DNA of 64,000 nucleotides from Pardosa pseudoannulata (taxonomy: Eukaryota > Arthropoda > Arachnida > Araneae > Lycosidae): positions 82,462,625 through 82,526,624 of the forward strand of contig CM063500.1 of assembly GCA_032207245.1 (NCBI GenBank). Reading direction: 5' to 3'. Shown one piece after another: positions 1 to 10,199 of this stretch (its first letter is position 1; each line of letters starts with the position of its first letter). A model generated the notes under the pieces. It saw only the letters and a program-made list of their open reading frames with translations. It was not told the origin of the DNA and did not search any database. The translations under genes and the position numbers were made by a program.

Positions 1-609
1 GCAAACGGGGCAAGTGCCCGGGTCCCCAAATTAACTGTCATTTAAAGTTAAAAATATGATGCGTGTGTCTGAATTCCACTTTAAATTATCGACAATTTCT
101 TTCAGTTCTTTACCTCGTTTTTGCTATATTTTTTTCTTAAAATTTTAGTATTCATTTCCCCAACTTTTAAATTATATAACTTTGTTTTAATATATGTTCT
201 TTTGTTTGGCGCAGCATATCCTAACTTGGATCTTGCTCTAATAAACCCAAACCAACCATCTTCTTTTAGTTTTTGACTTATTCAGTATCATTAGAAACCT
301 TGTTCACAGATGTAAGTGCTGGCAAAAAAATGTAGAACACGCAGCTACATTCTGTTTTAGGCAGGAAAATTCCTCGGGTAAGGAGTTAATTTTACTTATT
401 TCATAATTTTTCATTTTTTAAACTAATCGTATTTTACTAACTACATTGGTGAGTCAACTTTAAAGGCTCTGCGGGCCATAGCTTAAGCATCACTACATAT
501 AACAATCACGTTGCAGCCACCACCTGTGTACAGCAGAGTGGGTGGGGGGGCGGATGAATGGGTGTGGCCTGGGCTCCCATTTCTGTAAATCACGCCCTGG
601 CTACAATAT
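1..609. other. Left flank, no gene seen
   Basis: No supported gene is seen. Around 212-290 the reading SYPNLDLAL-like resembles the stretch between the second and third catalytic residues of mariner transposases (compare the relic at 18140-18505), but it is too short and broken to call. A G-rich stretch lies at 537-555. Confidence 0.4.
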
Positions 610-732
610 TGTGACATTACTACACCCCATTGTCTTCACAAAGGGGTTTTATTAAAGCCCAGGACAGGGCGACACTCTGTCTGGGTTTTTGACACTACAC
701 TACAAAGGGTTTCGCTTCGACCACGCCTTGAG

Positions 733-849
733 ATGTCCGAGGTCAATCGAAAGGACGAACTGGACAACGAAATGTCAGACAGTGAAGCACAACCGAAGGA
801 GCCAATCAGAAGATACCAGAACAGCAACTCGGAGAGAAAAAGCCAATGA
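733..849 (+). CDS. Small ORF inside the LTR (38 codons), uncertain
   Basis: An ATG-started frame reads MSEVNRKDELDNEMSDSEAQ and continues hydrophilic to a TGA at 847-849. Its composition is protein-like, rich in acidic residues, but it overlaps the CCAAT-box region of the LTR and no family is recognised. It may be a leader peptide, the remnant of a gag start, or chance. Longer open frames on both strands across 636-1165 look like shadows with no recognisable domain. Confidence 0.15.
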   Translation: MSEVNRKDELDNEMSDSEAQPKEPIRRYQNSNSERKSQ

Positions 850-1228
850 GAAGAGGCGAAAGGTGACGTCAGACAGCGGGAGTTTTTTGCCGGAGAGTCC
901 CCAGGACGATGAGAGCGGTTCGACGTGTGGCGGTTGGACTTTTTTTGGAGAGCTTTTTTCCAGCTTTGTGGGGGACTCAAGGAGACCCAGTTGTACCCCT
1001 GTACAACGGTATCTGTCAGCACCTGTCCACAGATTTTTTTGGGTTGTTCGCCTTGAACGTGGGACTTTTAAGTCCGCACCAGCCCCCCTGAGCCCTGTGA
1101 TTTCCATTTGGAAAATTTGTACATACTCCATTTTAATCAAGAATAAACGTTGTTATTGTTTCTAAGCTGTACGTCGTGTCATAACCACTTCGACACCCAC
1201 ACGCTACCGAGGATCCCGTGACGTTACA

Positions 1229-1712
1229 AGAGTAATAATTTCTGATAAAACGTATTTAAACATTTAGACTTGAAAAATTCTTTCTCTCGTTTTCTTAACC
1301 TTAATCAACAAAAGGAGAGACCCAACCTTTACGTCGGGTCATAACCACTTCGACATCCACACGCTACCCGAGGATCCCGTGACGTTACAAGAGTAATAAT
1401 TTCTGATAAAACGTATTTAAACATTTAGACTTGAAAAATTCTTTCTCTCGTTTTCTTAATCCTTAATCAAAAAAAAGGAGAGACCCAACCTTTACGTCGT
1501 GTCATAACCACTTCGACACCCACACGCTACCGAGGATCCCGTGACGTTACAAGAGTAATAATTTCTGATAAAACGTATTTAAACATTTAGACTTGAAAAA
1601 TTCTTTCTCTCGTTTTCTTAACCTTAATCAACAAAAGGTGAGACCCAACCTTTACGTCGTGTCATAACCACTTCGACACCCACACGCTACCCGAGGATCC
1701 CGTGACATTACA
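1229..1712 (+). repeat. Tandem array of three ~161-bp units at the LTR 3' end
   Basis: Units are 1229-1389, 1390-1551 and 1552-1712 (161, 162 and 161 bp). Each starts AGAGTAATAATTTCTG (the last unit ends at the LTR border) and ends with CACACGCTACC, GAGGATCCCGTGAC and TTACA. The last ~58 bp of each unit repeat the LTR end at 1171-1228. Differences between units are few: one base in ACGTCG(T/G)GTC, a one-base indel in the CTACC(C)GAGG stretch and one in an A-run. The amplification is therefore recent. Confidence 0.85.
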
Positions 1713-2384
1713 ATATTTATCGAACTGTAAAATTTTATTTCTGTAAAAAATGAGACCACACTTAATAAAAAGATTTTTAATGCATGACTTTGTATTCAAT
1801 GTTATTTTTTATAAGCCATTTAAAATAAAAATTTTATACTAAACTCTTCGTATCTATAACACCATTTCAGTAGAGAAAAGCAATTTATTAAGTTAACCAA
1901 TCCTCTGAAAACAGTATCTTCAGGCCACACGCCAACTTCTCTTCAATTTGAAAAGAGAAAATGGTAAAGAATAATCATCTCTTCATTGTTTATTTTGTTA
2001 TCTAACAATTAAAGAGGCATCTATAGAGTTCATTCCATCAATTAGTTTATTGTATGGAGTTAGCATCTCTAACATTCAATGTCACGATATCCATTGTTAA
2101 AGCAGAGGATAATAACAAAAGATTATTACAGATCTATTATACTTTTTATTTAATATTATAATAGCAGGTATTAAGAATATTAGGTCAGAGTAAGACTCTT
2201 GAATATCGATTTAAGGCATCTGCATCTTTGTTAGGTACTGTTTTATGACTAAAATATTTCTGTAGAATCTAATAGGTTCATGAGATTCTTTAAAGATTTT
2301 GGAAGAAGGTATCGCAGTCAATGGCCGCTTTTAGAAGTCTATATTCGAACCTATTGCTTAAAGACTATCACACTGATACCATGG

Positions 2385-2495
2385 GTACAAATGCATTATA
2401 GATGCCATGTATTTTTTTCGCCAAATTTGGCTGTTATTTCTGACGTCAGTACCCGACCTTATTCGAGAAATTTCTGGATATTCTTGTATTTTATT
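2385..2495 (+). repeat. Dispersed repeat fragment shared with 26930-27140
   Basis: This stretch has GGTACAAATGCA, a T-run, GCCAAATTTGGC and ATTTCTGACGTCAGTACC followed by TATTCGAGAAATTT. The same blocks occur in inverted orientation at 26930-27140, where extra sequence separates the two halves. It is an unclassified interspersed repeat; the conserved core includes a TGACGTCA palindrome. The SINE copy 1 lies directly downstream. Confidence 0.6.
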
Positions 2496-2514
2496 TTTGT
2501 TCTTATCATATTCT

Positions 2515-2694
2515 GGGTTTGGTTTGGTTTGGAGTGCTACGGTCTACTTTTTGCAACTGCAGGGCTAATGAGACCGGAACCTACAGCTTAAAGCCGATTC
2601 TGAACGGCTACGAACGTCCATGCCATAGTCGAATTCGAACCCACGAACTCAGATACCGAAGGCCAGCACCCTAACCAATCGGCCATCGTTCGGC
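2515..2694 (-). mobile_element. tRNA-derived SINE, copy 1
   Basis: Read on the minus strand, the element begins GCCGAACGATGGCC. It has a pol III box A (TGGCCGATTGG) and a box B (GGTTCGAATTC), then a tRNA-unrelated body, and ends in a short CCAAAC-type tail (GGTTTGGTTTGG on the plus strand). A perfect 12-bp duplication TATCATATTCTG (2504-2515 and 2695-2706) flanks it. These features define a SINE moved by LINE-encoded machinery. Full copies of the same family occur at 4704, 10967 and 52348. Confidence 0.93.
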
Positions 2695-2797
2695 TATCAT
2701 ATTCTGATATATAAAATGTAGTTATGGCGGGTTTAGTTATTTTGGTTCTTACTTTTTTTTAATTGTTAAAAAATATAAAGATATTCTTAGGTTTAGT

Positions 2798-3004
2798 GTG
2801 GGGAAGATAGGAAAATTAAGCAGAAAGGGGGTTAAGAGATGGGTTTGTCGGAAATCTGTGGCTGGTAAAGTTTGTGCTGCTACCAAGTCGATTCGGGAGG
2901 GTTCTTGGTTCAATAGATCTAAATTAACAATGGAAGAAGTAATGCTTTTAAAATATAATATTAAAAAGGGGGTTGAGGGAGGGAACCACCCCCTAACATG
3001 TTAA
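2798..3004 (+). pseudogene. Merlin/IS1016-type transposase, N-terminal fragment
   Basis: The 68-residue frame contains RWVCRKSVAGKVC, then SIREGSWFNRSKLTMEEVML. This matches the layout of the N-terminal region of IS1595/IS1016-like (Merlin) transposases: a short cysteine-containing strand-rich region, then SIR-x-G-S-[FW]-F-x-x-SKL and a hydrophobic helix. No DDE catalytic core follows, so it is a remnant. A second Merlin-type fragment, from the other end of such a protein, lies at 44834-45025. The assignment rests on motif recognition. Confidence 0.5.
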
Positions 3005-3139
3005 TTTTTTTTAATATTAGTGCTTTTTTTTAAAAAAAAGTTTAGTTTTATTAATTGTTGTGTTTCCTGGGCAACAACTTTGTCAGATGAAAAGATACTG
3101 GCAACCTTTGAAAGAAAAAATCCTTAGAAGTATATTTGG

Positions 3140-3464
3140 AGGAATAAAGGAAATAATATATGGCTCAAGAGATCAAGTTTAGAACTATATAATTGATATA
3201 ATGAACCTGACACTATAAATTTCATCAAATTGCAAAGAATAAAGTGGGCAGGTCATCTAATAAGAATGGACAATGATCGAAAAGGGTCTTCGATGCAAAA
3301 CCTACAGGAATGCGAAGACCAGGAAGACCCAACCTGAGATGAACAGACTGCCTGGAAAGAGACCTTCAGTTACTTAAGGTAAAAAACTGGAAGAATTTGG
3401 CCTCCAGAAGGATGTCTTGGAAAAAGCTTATTGAGAAAACCAGGGCCCATCTTGAGCTGTCATG
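3140..3464 (+). pseudogene. LINE reverse-transcriptase ORF, 3'-terminal relic
   Basis: The translation reads RIKWAGHLIRMDNDR; after a one-base frameshift near 3285 it continues VFDAKPTGMRRPGRPNLR, a TGA where Trp is expected, TDCLERDLQLLKVKNW and so on to a stop at about 3464. This is the well-known C-terminal tail of jockey/RTE/R1-type non-LTR retrotransposons (RWAGHV-RM ... P-G-R-R-G-R-P-RW-D ... W). The reverse-transcriptase and endonuclease domains are missing, the usual result of 5' truncation. It is dead. Relatives of such an element could supply the machinery for the SINEs nearby. Confidence 0.8.
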
Positions 3465-3469
3465 ACACT

Positions 3470-4675
3470 GAAGAAGAACTGTTGTGCTTCAAACACACCA
3501 TGTAACCACCGCCATGTTTTTCTTTGGTGATCTTTCAGAAAACGCGTACCAGCGCCATGTTTTTTTACTTGGCGATTTTTCAAGCGTACATGGTGGACGG
3601 GACCGGCGTCTATAATACATCTGTTCTTACACATGCAAGCCAACAGTAATAATCGCACTCAAAGAAATGAGAGAAGTTCCTTTGTGATAACTTTTCCATA
3701 ATTGTTTAAGAATGCATATAAAAATGCTTCGCTTTACCTCAGAGGAAAAAAAAACCTTTCTTGAAAGGTTTATTACCAATACATATTAGTTTTTAAGAAA
3801 GTTCGAGGAAGGAAAGCACGGAACGATCATGAATCGTCAGATAGAGAATTGAGGAAAGCGCATGCGGGAAAAAAACTCCACCCAAAATGCAAATTCTTTT
3901 CAACTTCTACTTTAGCCTTTCAAATTTGTAATGCATTTTGCTCTCTCCATGTATCCCAGACTACTTAATGCAAGTAACAATGATTGTGCAAAATGTTAAG
4001 TATCTAAAGAAATAAAATCACAACCCAAGCCATTTATACGTGTACACAACGTCGCGAAAAGGAAAACTGAGGGACGTAGGTGAAATGTTTATAAGCATAT
4101 ATTTCACTTCAGGATAGAGATGGAACGAAAATATTTACATGCTACTCAGTACACATACGTTGTATTATATTTATAGCACAATTAAAAAATAAAATCGATA
4201 ACTGAAAAGTTTGGAGAACTACTATCAAACTCTTCTGTTTCACGACTGCGTGTTAATGTTCCGTGAGTCTCCAAAAGTTAAGAACCACAAACACAGACAT
4301 GGAAAAGTTATTACGCTGTTTCACATTTCTTCATCAGCGTTCAAGCAAAATACACTAAATCCAGAATGGCTTTAATGCCAATTATAATATGTGGGTCGCT
4401 AATACATCAAATATTTTATGAATTTTCATCAAGGCATGGAGGCCACAAAATACAGGAAAAAAGTACCCAAAATTTCCTAACATGTAAAGTTGTAAGCACA
4501 AATTTAATTCAAAAATAGTGGAAAAAGTGTGAATTTTTCTGGGAAAAAAAAGGTGACTTAAGTGACTTATACTTTTTAAAATATGTTCAAAATAAGAACC
4601 TTATTTGGATAAAGACAATGACATAGTTTGTTTGGGTGCATAATTAAAACACACTAATTGGTTTTCTTGTAATAA
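3470..4675. other. AT-rich stretch, no gene seen
   Basis: Nothing is recognised. Two short imperfect direct repeats with the core GCCATGTTTTT lie at 3510-3560. No splice-flanked coding segment is evident. Confidence 0.4.
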
Positions 4676-4703
4676 CATTAATTCGATGCGGGTTTTTTTT
4701 TTT

Positions 4704-4865
4704 AGTGTTACGGTCTACTTTTTGCAACACGAGGGCTAATGAGACTGGGACCTACTGCTTAAAGCCGATTCCGAACGGCTACGAACATCCACGCCATAGT
4801 GGGATTCGAACCGACGAACTCTGGTTCCGAAGGCCAGCACCCTAACCATTCGGCCATCGTTCGGC
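4704..4865 (-). mobile_element. tRNA-derived SINE, copy 2
   Basis: Same family and orientation as copy 1, with box A region TGGCCGAATGG and a box B of GGTTCGAATCC. A poly(A)-like tail (T-run 4693-4703 on the plus strand) joins it to the target duplication. The perfect 14-bp duplication TTAATTCGATGCGG lies at 4678-4691 and 4866-4879. The clean TSD and tail make this one of the younger copies in the window. Confidence 0.94.
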
Positions 4866-5286
4866 TTAATTCGATGCGGAGAACTATCCACTGATTGTTT
4901 TTATTTATTATATTATAGAAAAATAATATATCAGAAAAATTATTTGCATGTTGACCAGCATTATTCAATAACAGGATACTTCAATTGAATACCAGATGTC
5001 GAATACAGTTATTGAAATCTTTTAAAAGCTTTTTCATATTCTTATTGCATAGTTTTTCAACTGAACTCTTTTTGCAAACTCATCTCATAATTTATTTATC
5101 TGTCAAAATATGAACTAATGGCTTCCTCTTTCTTAAATATAATTCTATATTTTTAAGAAGAGCTGATTCTCTTCCAAAAGAAAATGAATTACATCTTAAA
5201 TTTTATTGTTATTTCCTATAAGTTGTGTATTATTTTTATAGCAATTCATATTCAGGTACTGCTGAGTAGGGCTAAACAATATACTG

Positions 5287-5396
5287 AAATATATCGATAT
5301 TTATTTAATACGAAATATATCGATATTTATTTAATACCACATAATAATATTGAGATTTCAATCCCTCCGATATACCGTTTCAAACGGTATATCGGA
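5287..5396. repeat. Short direct repeat followed by a 31-bp palindrome
   Basis: A 26-bp motif centred on ATATATCGATATTTATTTAA is present twice in tandem (about 5287-5338). Just downstream, 5366-5396 forms a perfect inverted repeat: 15-bp arms (TCCGATATACCGTTT and its complement) around a single C. Such an arrangement suggests the end of a short DNA element, but no partner end was found. Confidence 0.7.
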
Positions 5397-5469
5397 AAAA
5401 AAAAGAGTGGAAAAGTGACATTTAAGGGACAAAAAATAAAATTTAAAAAAAGTGGCCGCTGAGAACCTT

Positions 5470-6440
5470 GTGACATATCAGTTACGTGACATTTCTCGGA
5501 AATGTAGGCAAAAACAGCGATCCCAAGGGGGGGTTCGTCCTTTTTTTGCATTATATAAGTAAATAGTATAATTTTAGGTACATCGTGGCACAATTTTCCC
5601 GTCTGGATTCGCCTAATGATTTCAAGACTCTTTCAATTAGAGTCAAAGAAGGTGTGCCCCTTTTTCCAAGTTGCAGTGGGTATTATATTACAGTTGCAAT
5701 TTCTCGCCCAAATAGTCTAAATCGGCATATTTAAGAATAATGCAACTAAAAGAGATGAAATGTTTTCATAAACTAGAACTGGGAAGTAAAAATATCAAGG
5801 ACACTTATACTACATGTAATTAAAAAAAATTACTTTAAACTGAAAATAGAAAATGAACTTACCTTAAAAGAAAAAAAAAGTAATAAAACGTAAAATTACT
5901 TCACAAAATTTGGAAATAAATTTCTAAAGTGGTTTTAACAGTTACAATTTGTTACTCATAGTCTAAATCAGCGTATATATGATAAAAAAAAATAATGAAA
6001 TGTTTTCTTATACTCGAATTAGGGTGAAAAAATATCTAAAAATTTATATTAAATTAATACTTATAAAAAATTACGTTTTTTTAAACTAAAAATAGAAAAT
6101 GAACTTAATTTTTAAAAATGGGGTTTAATAAAATGCTCAATTTTTAAAATCTTAAATAAATTTTATTTAAAGTGTGAACACTAAACGAATAATTATACAT
6201 AATTATATTAAAAAATCCTAAATATTATGAATTTTTTTTTAAATTCCCTTGATTTTTGCGGAATTTTGAAAAAGTACCCTGATAATTTTCCAGAATCTTA
6301 TTTTTACGATTCTGGAAGCCCTCACGATTACCTGATTTCCCCTCTTGTATAACCACCCTATCATGTTTTGATGTCCGATTTACACAATGAAAAAACTGCC
6401 AAGCCTTCATTAGACAGCACGGAGTTTTATTTACATCTTT
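5470..6440. repeat. Interspersed repeat family, copy A
   Basis: Blocks such as ATTTCTCGGAAATGT, AGTATAATTTTAGG, GTCTAAATCGGC, ATGCAACTAAAAG and a GATTTTTGCGGA/CCAGAATC segment occur here in the same order as in copy B at 16940-17700. No coding capacity is preserved. The family cannot be named from sequence alone. Confidence 0.6.
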
Positions 6441-6442
6441 AA

Positions 6443-7489
6443 CCCTTAATTTGACAAGATGTTTTTTCAAATATTTTTTAATTTCTGTTATTTTTCCATG
6501 TCTGTATAGACATTAGGATCTCTGTAAAATAAACAAAAAAATATATCATTTTCCATTTTTGAGATAATTAATGTCCGCTGTGGCGAACACTGACAATTAT
6601 GTTATATAGTAGTTATAAATATATTCCAGGGTTAGAAAAAAATCATGATTTTTTTTAAAAAAATCAAAAAAATCAGATTTATTTGATTTAAATCAGATTT
6701 TTTTTTATTTAAATCGGATTTTTTTTATTTTTTTCTGAATACTAATTTTAATTGTTGTTTTTATGTTTTTTGCAATATACATAGAATAGTTTGTTATAAG
6801 AAGTAACATCTTATCTATCTAGTATATTCTGCACACTGATTACCTAAACTTAAATATATAAATTTTAAACTAAATACATTCTATTATTTTGTCATTGGAT
6901 AGTGCAAACTCAATAAGATGTCAATTAAAAGAACAAATTAAATATTCTTTTAATGCAAACTATTTATTTAAAAAAAACAAATCACAATTATTTTAATATT
7001 TTTTTAAGTACCGAATTATGGATTTAATTGTTTCAATAAAAACACTAGCTTTGATGATTTATCCACTCCTCATTGGTTACGAAGGCTAGAATGAACGATA
7101 CCAAAAGAAGGAAACTGTCTTTCCATTCCAGCAGACGAAGCCACGGCTATTGTTATTTGGTAGACAAACTGGATTTCAGTTCTCTTTACCTCCCATTACA
7201 TAAAATGAATTCAACCAGTCATAATCAATCATTGTACTACCCATGCTACATATTTTCTGATAACCCCTAAATTCTTGGAAAGCACATGCTATCTATTGAC
7301 ACTTATTGACTTATTGGTATTACTGTGCTGACTGATTCTCAGTTCTCCTGTCTTTGGAATATAGGTTTTAAAAGAAGTGAAAAAAATGATTTAAATCAAT
7401 GATTTTTAAAAAAAATCAACTGATTTAAATCATGCCAACCCTGAAATATACATGTCCAGTGTAGCGGCCAGACTTAGCCAAATTAAGGG
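6443..7489. mobile_element. TTAA-bounded (piggyBac-type) short element carrying a nested hAT
   Basis: Ends are CCCTTAATTTGACAAG on the left and, as reverse complement, CCCTTAATTTGGCTAAG on the right. TTAA flanks both ends (6439-6442 and 7490-7493). TTAA target choice and terminal CCC are piggyBac hallmarks. Without the nested hAT element at 6627-7443 the host would be only about 220 bp and non-coding, that is a MITE. Confidence 0.8.
6627..7443 (-). mobile_element. hAT element relic, nested in the TTAA element
   Basis: The terminal inverted repeats start CAGGGTTAG on the left and CAGGGTTGGCATGATTTAAA (reverse complement) on the right, followed by A/T-rich ATTTAAATCA motifs. Flanking octamers ATATATTC and AAATATAC match at 6 of 8 positions, compatible with a decayed 8-bp hAT TSD. 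Minus-strand sequence at about 7070-7150 reads [20 protein letters not shown], the hAT C-terminal dimerisation motif (ASSA-x-x-ER-x-FS), interrupted by a stop. A longer relative lies at about 42791-44476. Confidence 0.8.
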
Positions 7490-8206
7490 TTAAAACAAAC
7501 AAACATAATTTAGGGGTTAACCTCCAAATCAATTTTAAGACTTCAAGATTCTTTCTTTAATTATTAATAATAATTTTTAATTTTTTTAAGAACGGATCTT
7601 TTAATTACCTCTAGTTAATAACTCTACAAAATTTTGCATGAACTTCTTCCCCTTATACGTGCATAAAAATTTGAAATTCCAATCTAATATTACCAGTCAG
7701 ATAGAGATCTGCCCTGTCATGAATCAAAAGCGTCCATGCCATAGTAGAATTTTACTATGCAAGTTTTCAAATTTCAGCAAGCTAATGAGACAAGATAGTG
7801 CGATAAAAAGGTGAAAGCACGCAATGCCTGAAGGAAAAAAGAAACTAAAACTGCGCGGCCTTGCTGTACTCTCCTGGATAAATGAATATCTTATAAACCT
7901 CTTGTCACGGTGCGAGTTTCAAAATAGACTATTTTCAAGCTGTATTACACGGATCATTTAGTACCTTTTCACAGCGTCTAGGCCCTGCGAGAATGACAAG
8001 GCTAGTGACACAACTCAGACGAAACAAAAATCAAACTAGTATAACAATAGGTATAATTGTAAATGTTAAAATTTGTTTTATATTTTTATCTGTTTTATAT
8101 TAAATCTGTTATGTCTGTTGTACATATAAAATCTAATCTGCATTTTGTAAATAGGACTGTTGTAACTAGCTGTGCACCCCCATTTTTGATTACCATTCAC
8201 ACTCAA

Positions 8207-9016
8207 TATAAACTGACAAATCAATATAAACTGACAGCGCAGCCGTTCTACAACAATGCAATACTAAGATGCTGGCACATTCATACGCAGTTGTAACAAT
8301 GCTTTTGAAACTGCTGAAACAGATAATTTAAAACCCACTAAAAAAATTATAATTTGCATAAACTGACAGCGCAGCCGTTCTACAACAATGCAATACTAAG
8401 ATGCTGGCACATTCATACGCAGTTGTAACAATGCTTTTGAAACTGCTGAAACAATTCATTTAAAGACAACTAAAAAATTTATAATTTGCATAAACTGACA
8501 GCGTAGCTGTTCTACAACAATGTAATACTAAAATGCCGGCACATTCATACGCAGTTGCATCAATGCTTTTGAAACTGCTGAAACAATTCATTTAAAACCC
8601 ACTTAAAAAAATTATAATTTGCATAAACTGACAGCGTAGCTGTTCTACAACAATGTAATACTAAAATGCCGGCACATTCATACGCAGTTGCATCAATGCT
8701 TTTGAAACTGCTGAAACAATTCATTTAAAACCCACTTAAAAAAATTATAATTTGCATAAACTGACAACGTAGCTCTTCTACAACAATGTAATACTAATAT
8801 GTCGGCACATTCATACGCAGTTGTAACAATGTTTTTGAAACTGCTGAAACAATTCATTTAAAACTAAAAAAAATTATAATTTGCATAAACTGACAGCGTA
8901 GCTCTTCTACAACAATGTAATACTAATATGTCGGCACATTCATACGCAGTTGTAACAATGTTTTTGAAACTGCTGAAACAATTCATTTAAAACCCACTTA
9001 AAAATATAATTTGCAA
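8207..9016 (+). repeat. Six-copy minisatellite, ~132-bp unit
   Basis: Units begin at the TAAACTGACAGCG motif at 8227, 8359, 8491, 8624, 8757 and 8886, giving periods of 132, 132, 133, 133 and 129 bp. Each contains TTCTACAACAATG, a GGCACATTCATACGCAGTTG block, TTTTGAAACTGCTGAAAC and an A-rich end with TTATAATTTGCA. Copies 3 and 4 are nearly identical, as are 5 and 6, which indicates later duplication of unit pairs. There is no coding potential. Confidence 0.92.
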
Positions 9017-9825
9017 AAAAAATTTTGACTTTTTTTACAGTATTATTGGGGAGTAATAAAGGAATTGTCATTATGAAATATTTCGGTTTATAATGAAAAA
9101 ATCTCGATGTATCAACTAATATTATTTCGGAAGGTCACAGATGGCAGTATTTGAACTCTGTACAGACAATGGGATAAACAGGGTAATTATAATGATACAT
9201 TATACTCGTAATATTAAAAATGTGTACGCTTTAACAGGCGTACAAGGAAATCGTTGTGTCCAAATCAGTAAATTCCCCATTGACAACAGAGGAAGACGAT
9301 ATCAAACAAACCTGATACTACTAGCACTTATTGAAAAGCAGCCACAAAAGAAAAAAAAAATACAGATAAAATTTTATTTCTTTATTATTACCAATAATAG
9401 GAAATCTCCAACCAAGCATCCATAATTAGGCGTGCATCCAGACAAAGATAATGAACATATAGTATGGGAATCAGCAAGTAGGGAAAGATGCTTAGACTCT
9501 GTGAACTTTTAAATATGAGAAATCTGATTAACAAGAAATATGTAAATCCAAAAGAACAGAGGATACATTCCTTATTAGACCGTTTGTTTCTGAGCCACGA
9601 AGAAATTTCTTTTTGCATTTTTGAGCAGGCATGTCAGCTACCATTGACCTATAATCGCTTCGCAATCTACTTGTTGGACATTCGACATGGAACGATAAAC
9701 AACACATGGCAGACGATTAACTTTCTTAGTCTCTTAGCCAGAGTGGGGTGAAAGAGGGGGTAGAGAGTTCCCCCCCTGCCCCCAAAAATTCTGATTGGTT
9801 GGTATGGAACTCTATAGACAACAGT

Positions 9826-10199
9826 TTTGTTACACGAGAGCTAATGAGATCGGGACCTACAGATTAACCCTTTGAGGACGGGTGCATCAAATATTCAACA
9901 ACTTTTAATTTAAACCAGATGATTCTCTAGTATTCAGGTATCTCTAGTGGACAACTTCATCTATAACAGACATAGAGCTACGTCTTGTTGAAATAAGAAA
10001 TACTAATTAAACGTTTTACTTCAAATATCATTAATGATATACTCGTCTTGAGTCAATTTGAAAGACGTTGCATATATGATACGCCCGTATTCAAACGGTT
10101 AAAGCCGATTCTGAACATCCATTTCCAGAATAAGATTAGAATCCCCGAATTCCGGTACCGAAAAGCAGCGTCCAAGCTATTCTTCATCGTTTGACCCCG
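9826..10199 (-). mobile_element. SINE copy (old), split by a TTAA element
   Basis: SINE-family sequence (TTACACGAGAGCTAATGAGA ... GGGACCTACAG) stops at TTAA (9864-9867) and resumes at AAAGCCGATTCTGAAC after 10102, ending around GGTACCGAAAAGCAG and a decayed head. Its orientation is the same as the other SINEs. Many substitutions show it is older than the TSD-bearing copies. Confidence 0.8.
9868..10098. mobile_element. piggyBac-type MITE (231 bp) inside the SINE
   Basis: The ends are CCCTTTGAGGACGGGTGCAT and, reverse-complemented from the right, CCGTTTGAATACGGGCGTAT. TTAA lies on both sides (9864-9867, 10099-10102) and corresponds to the single TTAA in the SINE consensus at this point. There is no coding sequence. 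Its termini closely resemble those of the near-intact piggyBac at 60426-62992, including a shared ATCATATATGCA just inside one end, so that family is the likely source of transposase. Confidence 0.88.

Larger units (their letters stand above)
610..1712 (+). mobile_element. Solo LTR of a retrotransposon, 3' end expanded in tandem
   Basis: The block begins TGTGACATTAC and ends GTGACATTACA. It is flanked by the 4-bp direct repeat ATAT (606-609 and 1713-1716), as expected for a gypsy-type LTR. Inside are promoter-like and processing signals in the right order: CCAAT boxes at 802-806 and 843-847, a palindromic TGACGTCA (CRE-type) site at 864-871, and AATAAA at 1142-1147. No internal gag/pol domain or second LTR follows, so this is read as a solo LTR left by LTR-LTR recombination. 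The basic LTR would end at 1228; three further ~161-bp units follow, each closing with the same terminal sequence. The superfamily assignment is inferred from terminal sequence and TSD length only. Confidence 0.65.

Noticed and set aside
212..290. Mariner transposase fragment
   Set aside because: Only about 25 residues with a faint similarity to the relic at 18340-18440; not enough to call.
636..1165. Overlapping 120-158-codon frames in the LTR
   Set aside because: They lie over promoter and polyadenylation signals, overlap each other on both strands and show no domain.
2620..2694. tRNA gene
   Set aside because: Boxes A and B are present, but the sequence continues into a SINE body with tail and TSD; no proper acceptor stem is formed.
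7073..7270. 65-codon plus-strand ORF
   Set aside because: It is antisense to the hAT dimerisation motif on the minus strand.
8207..9016. CRISPR-like array
   Set aside because: The repeats are ~132 bp with no unique spacers, in eukaryotic DNA; it is a minisatellite.
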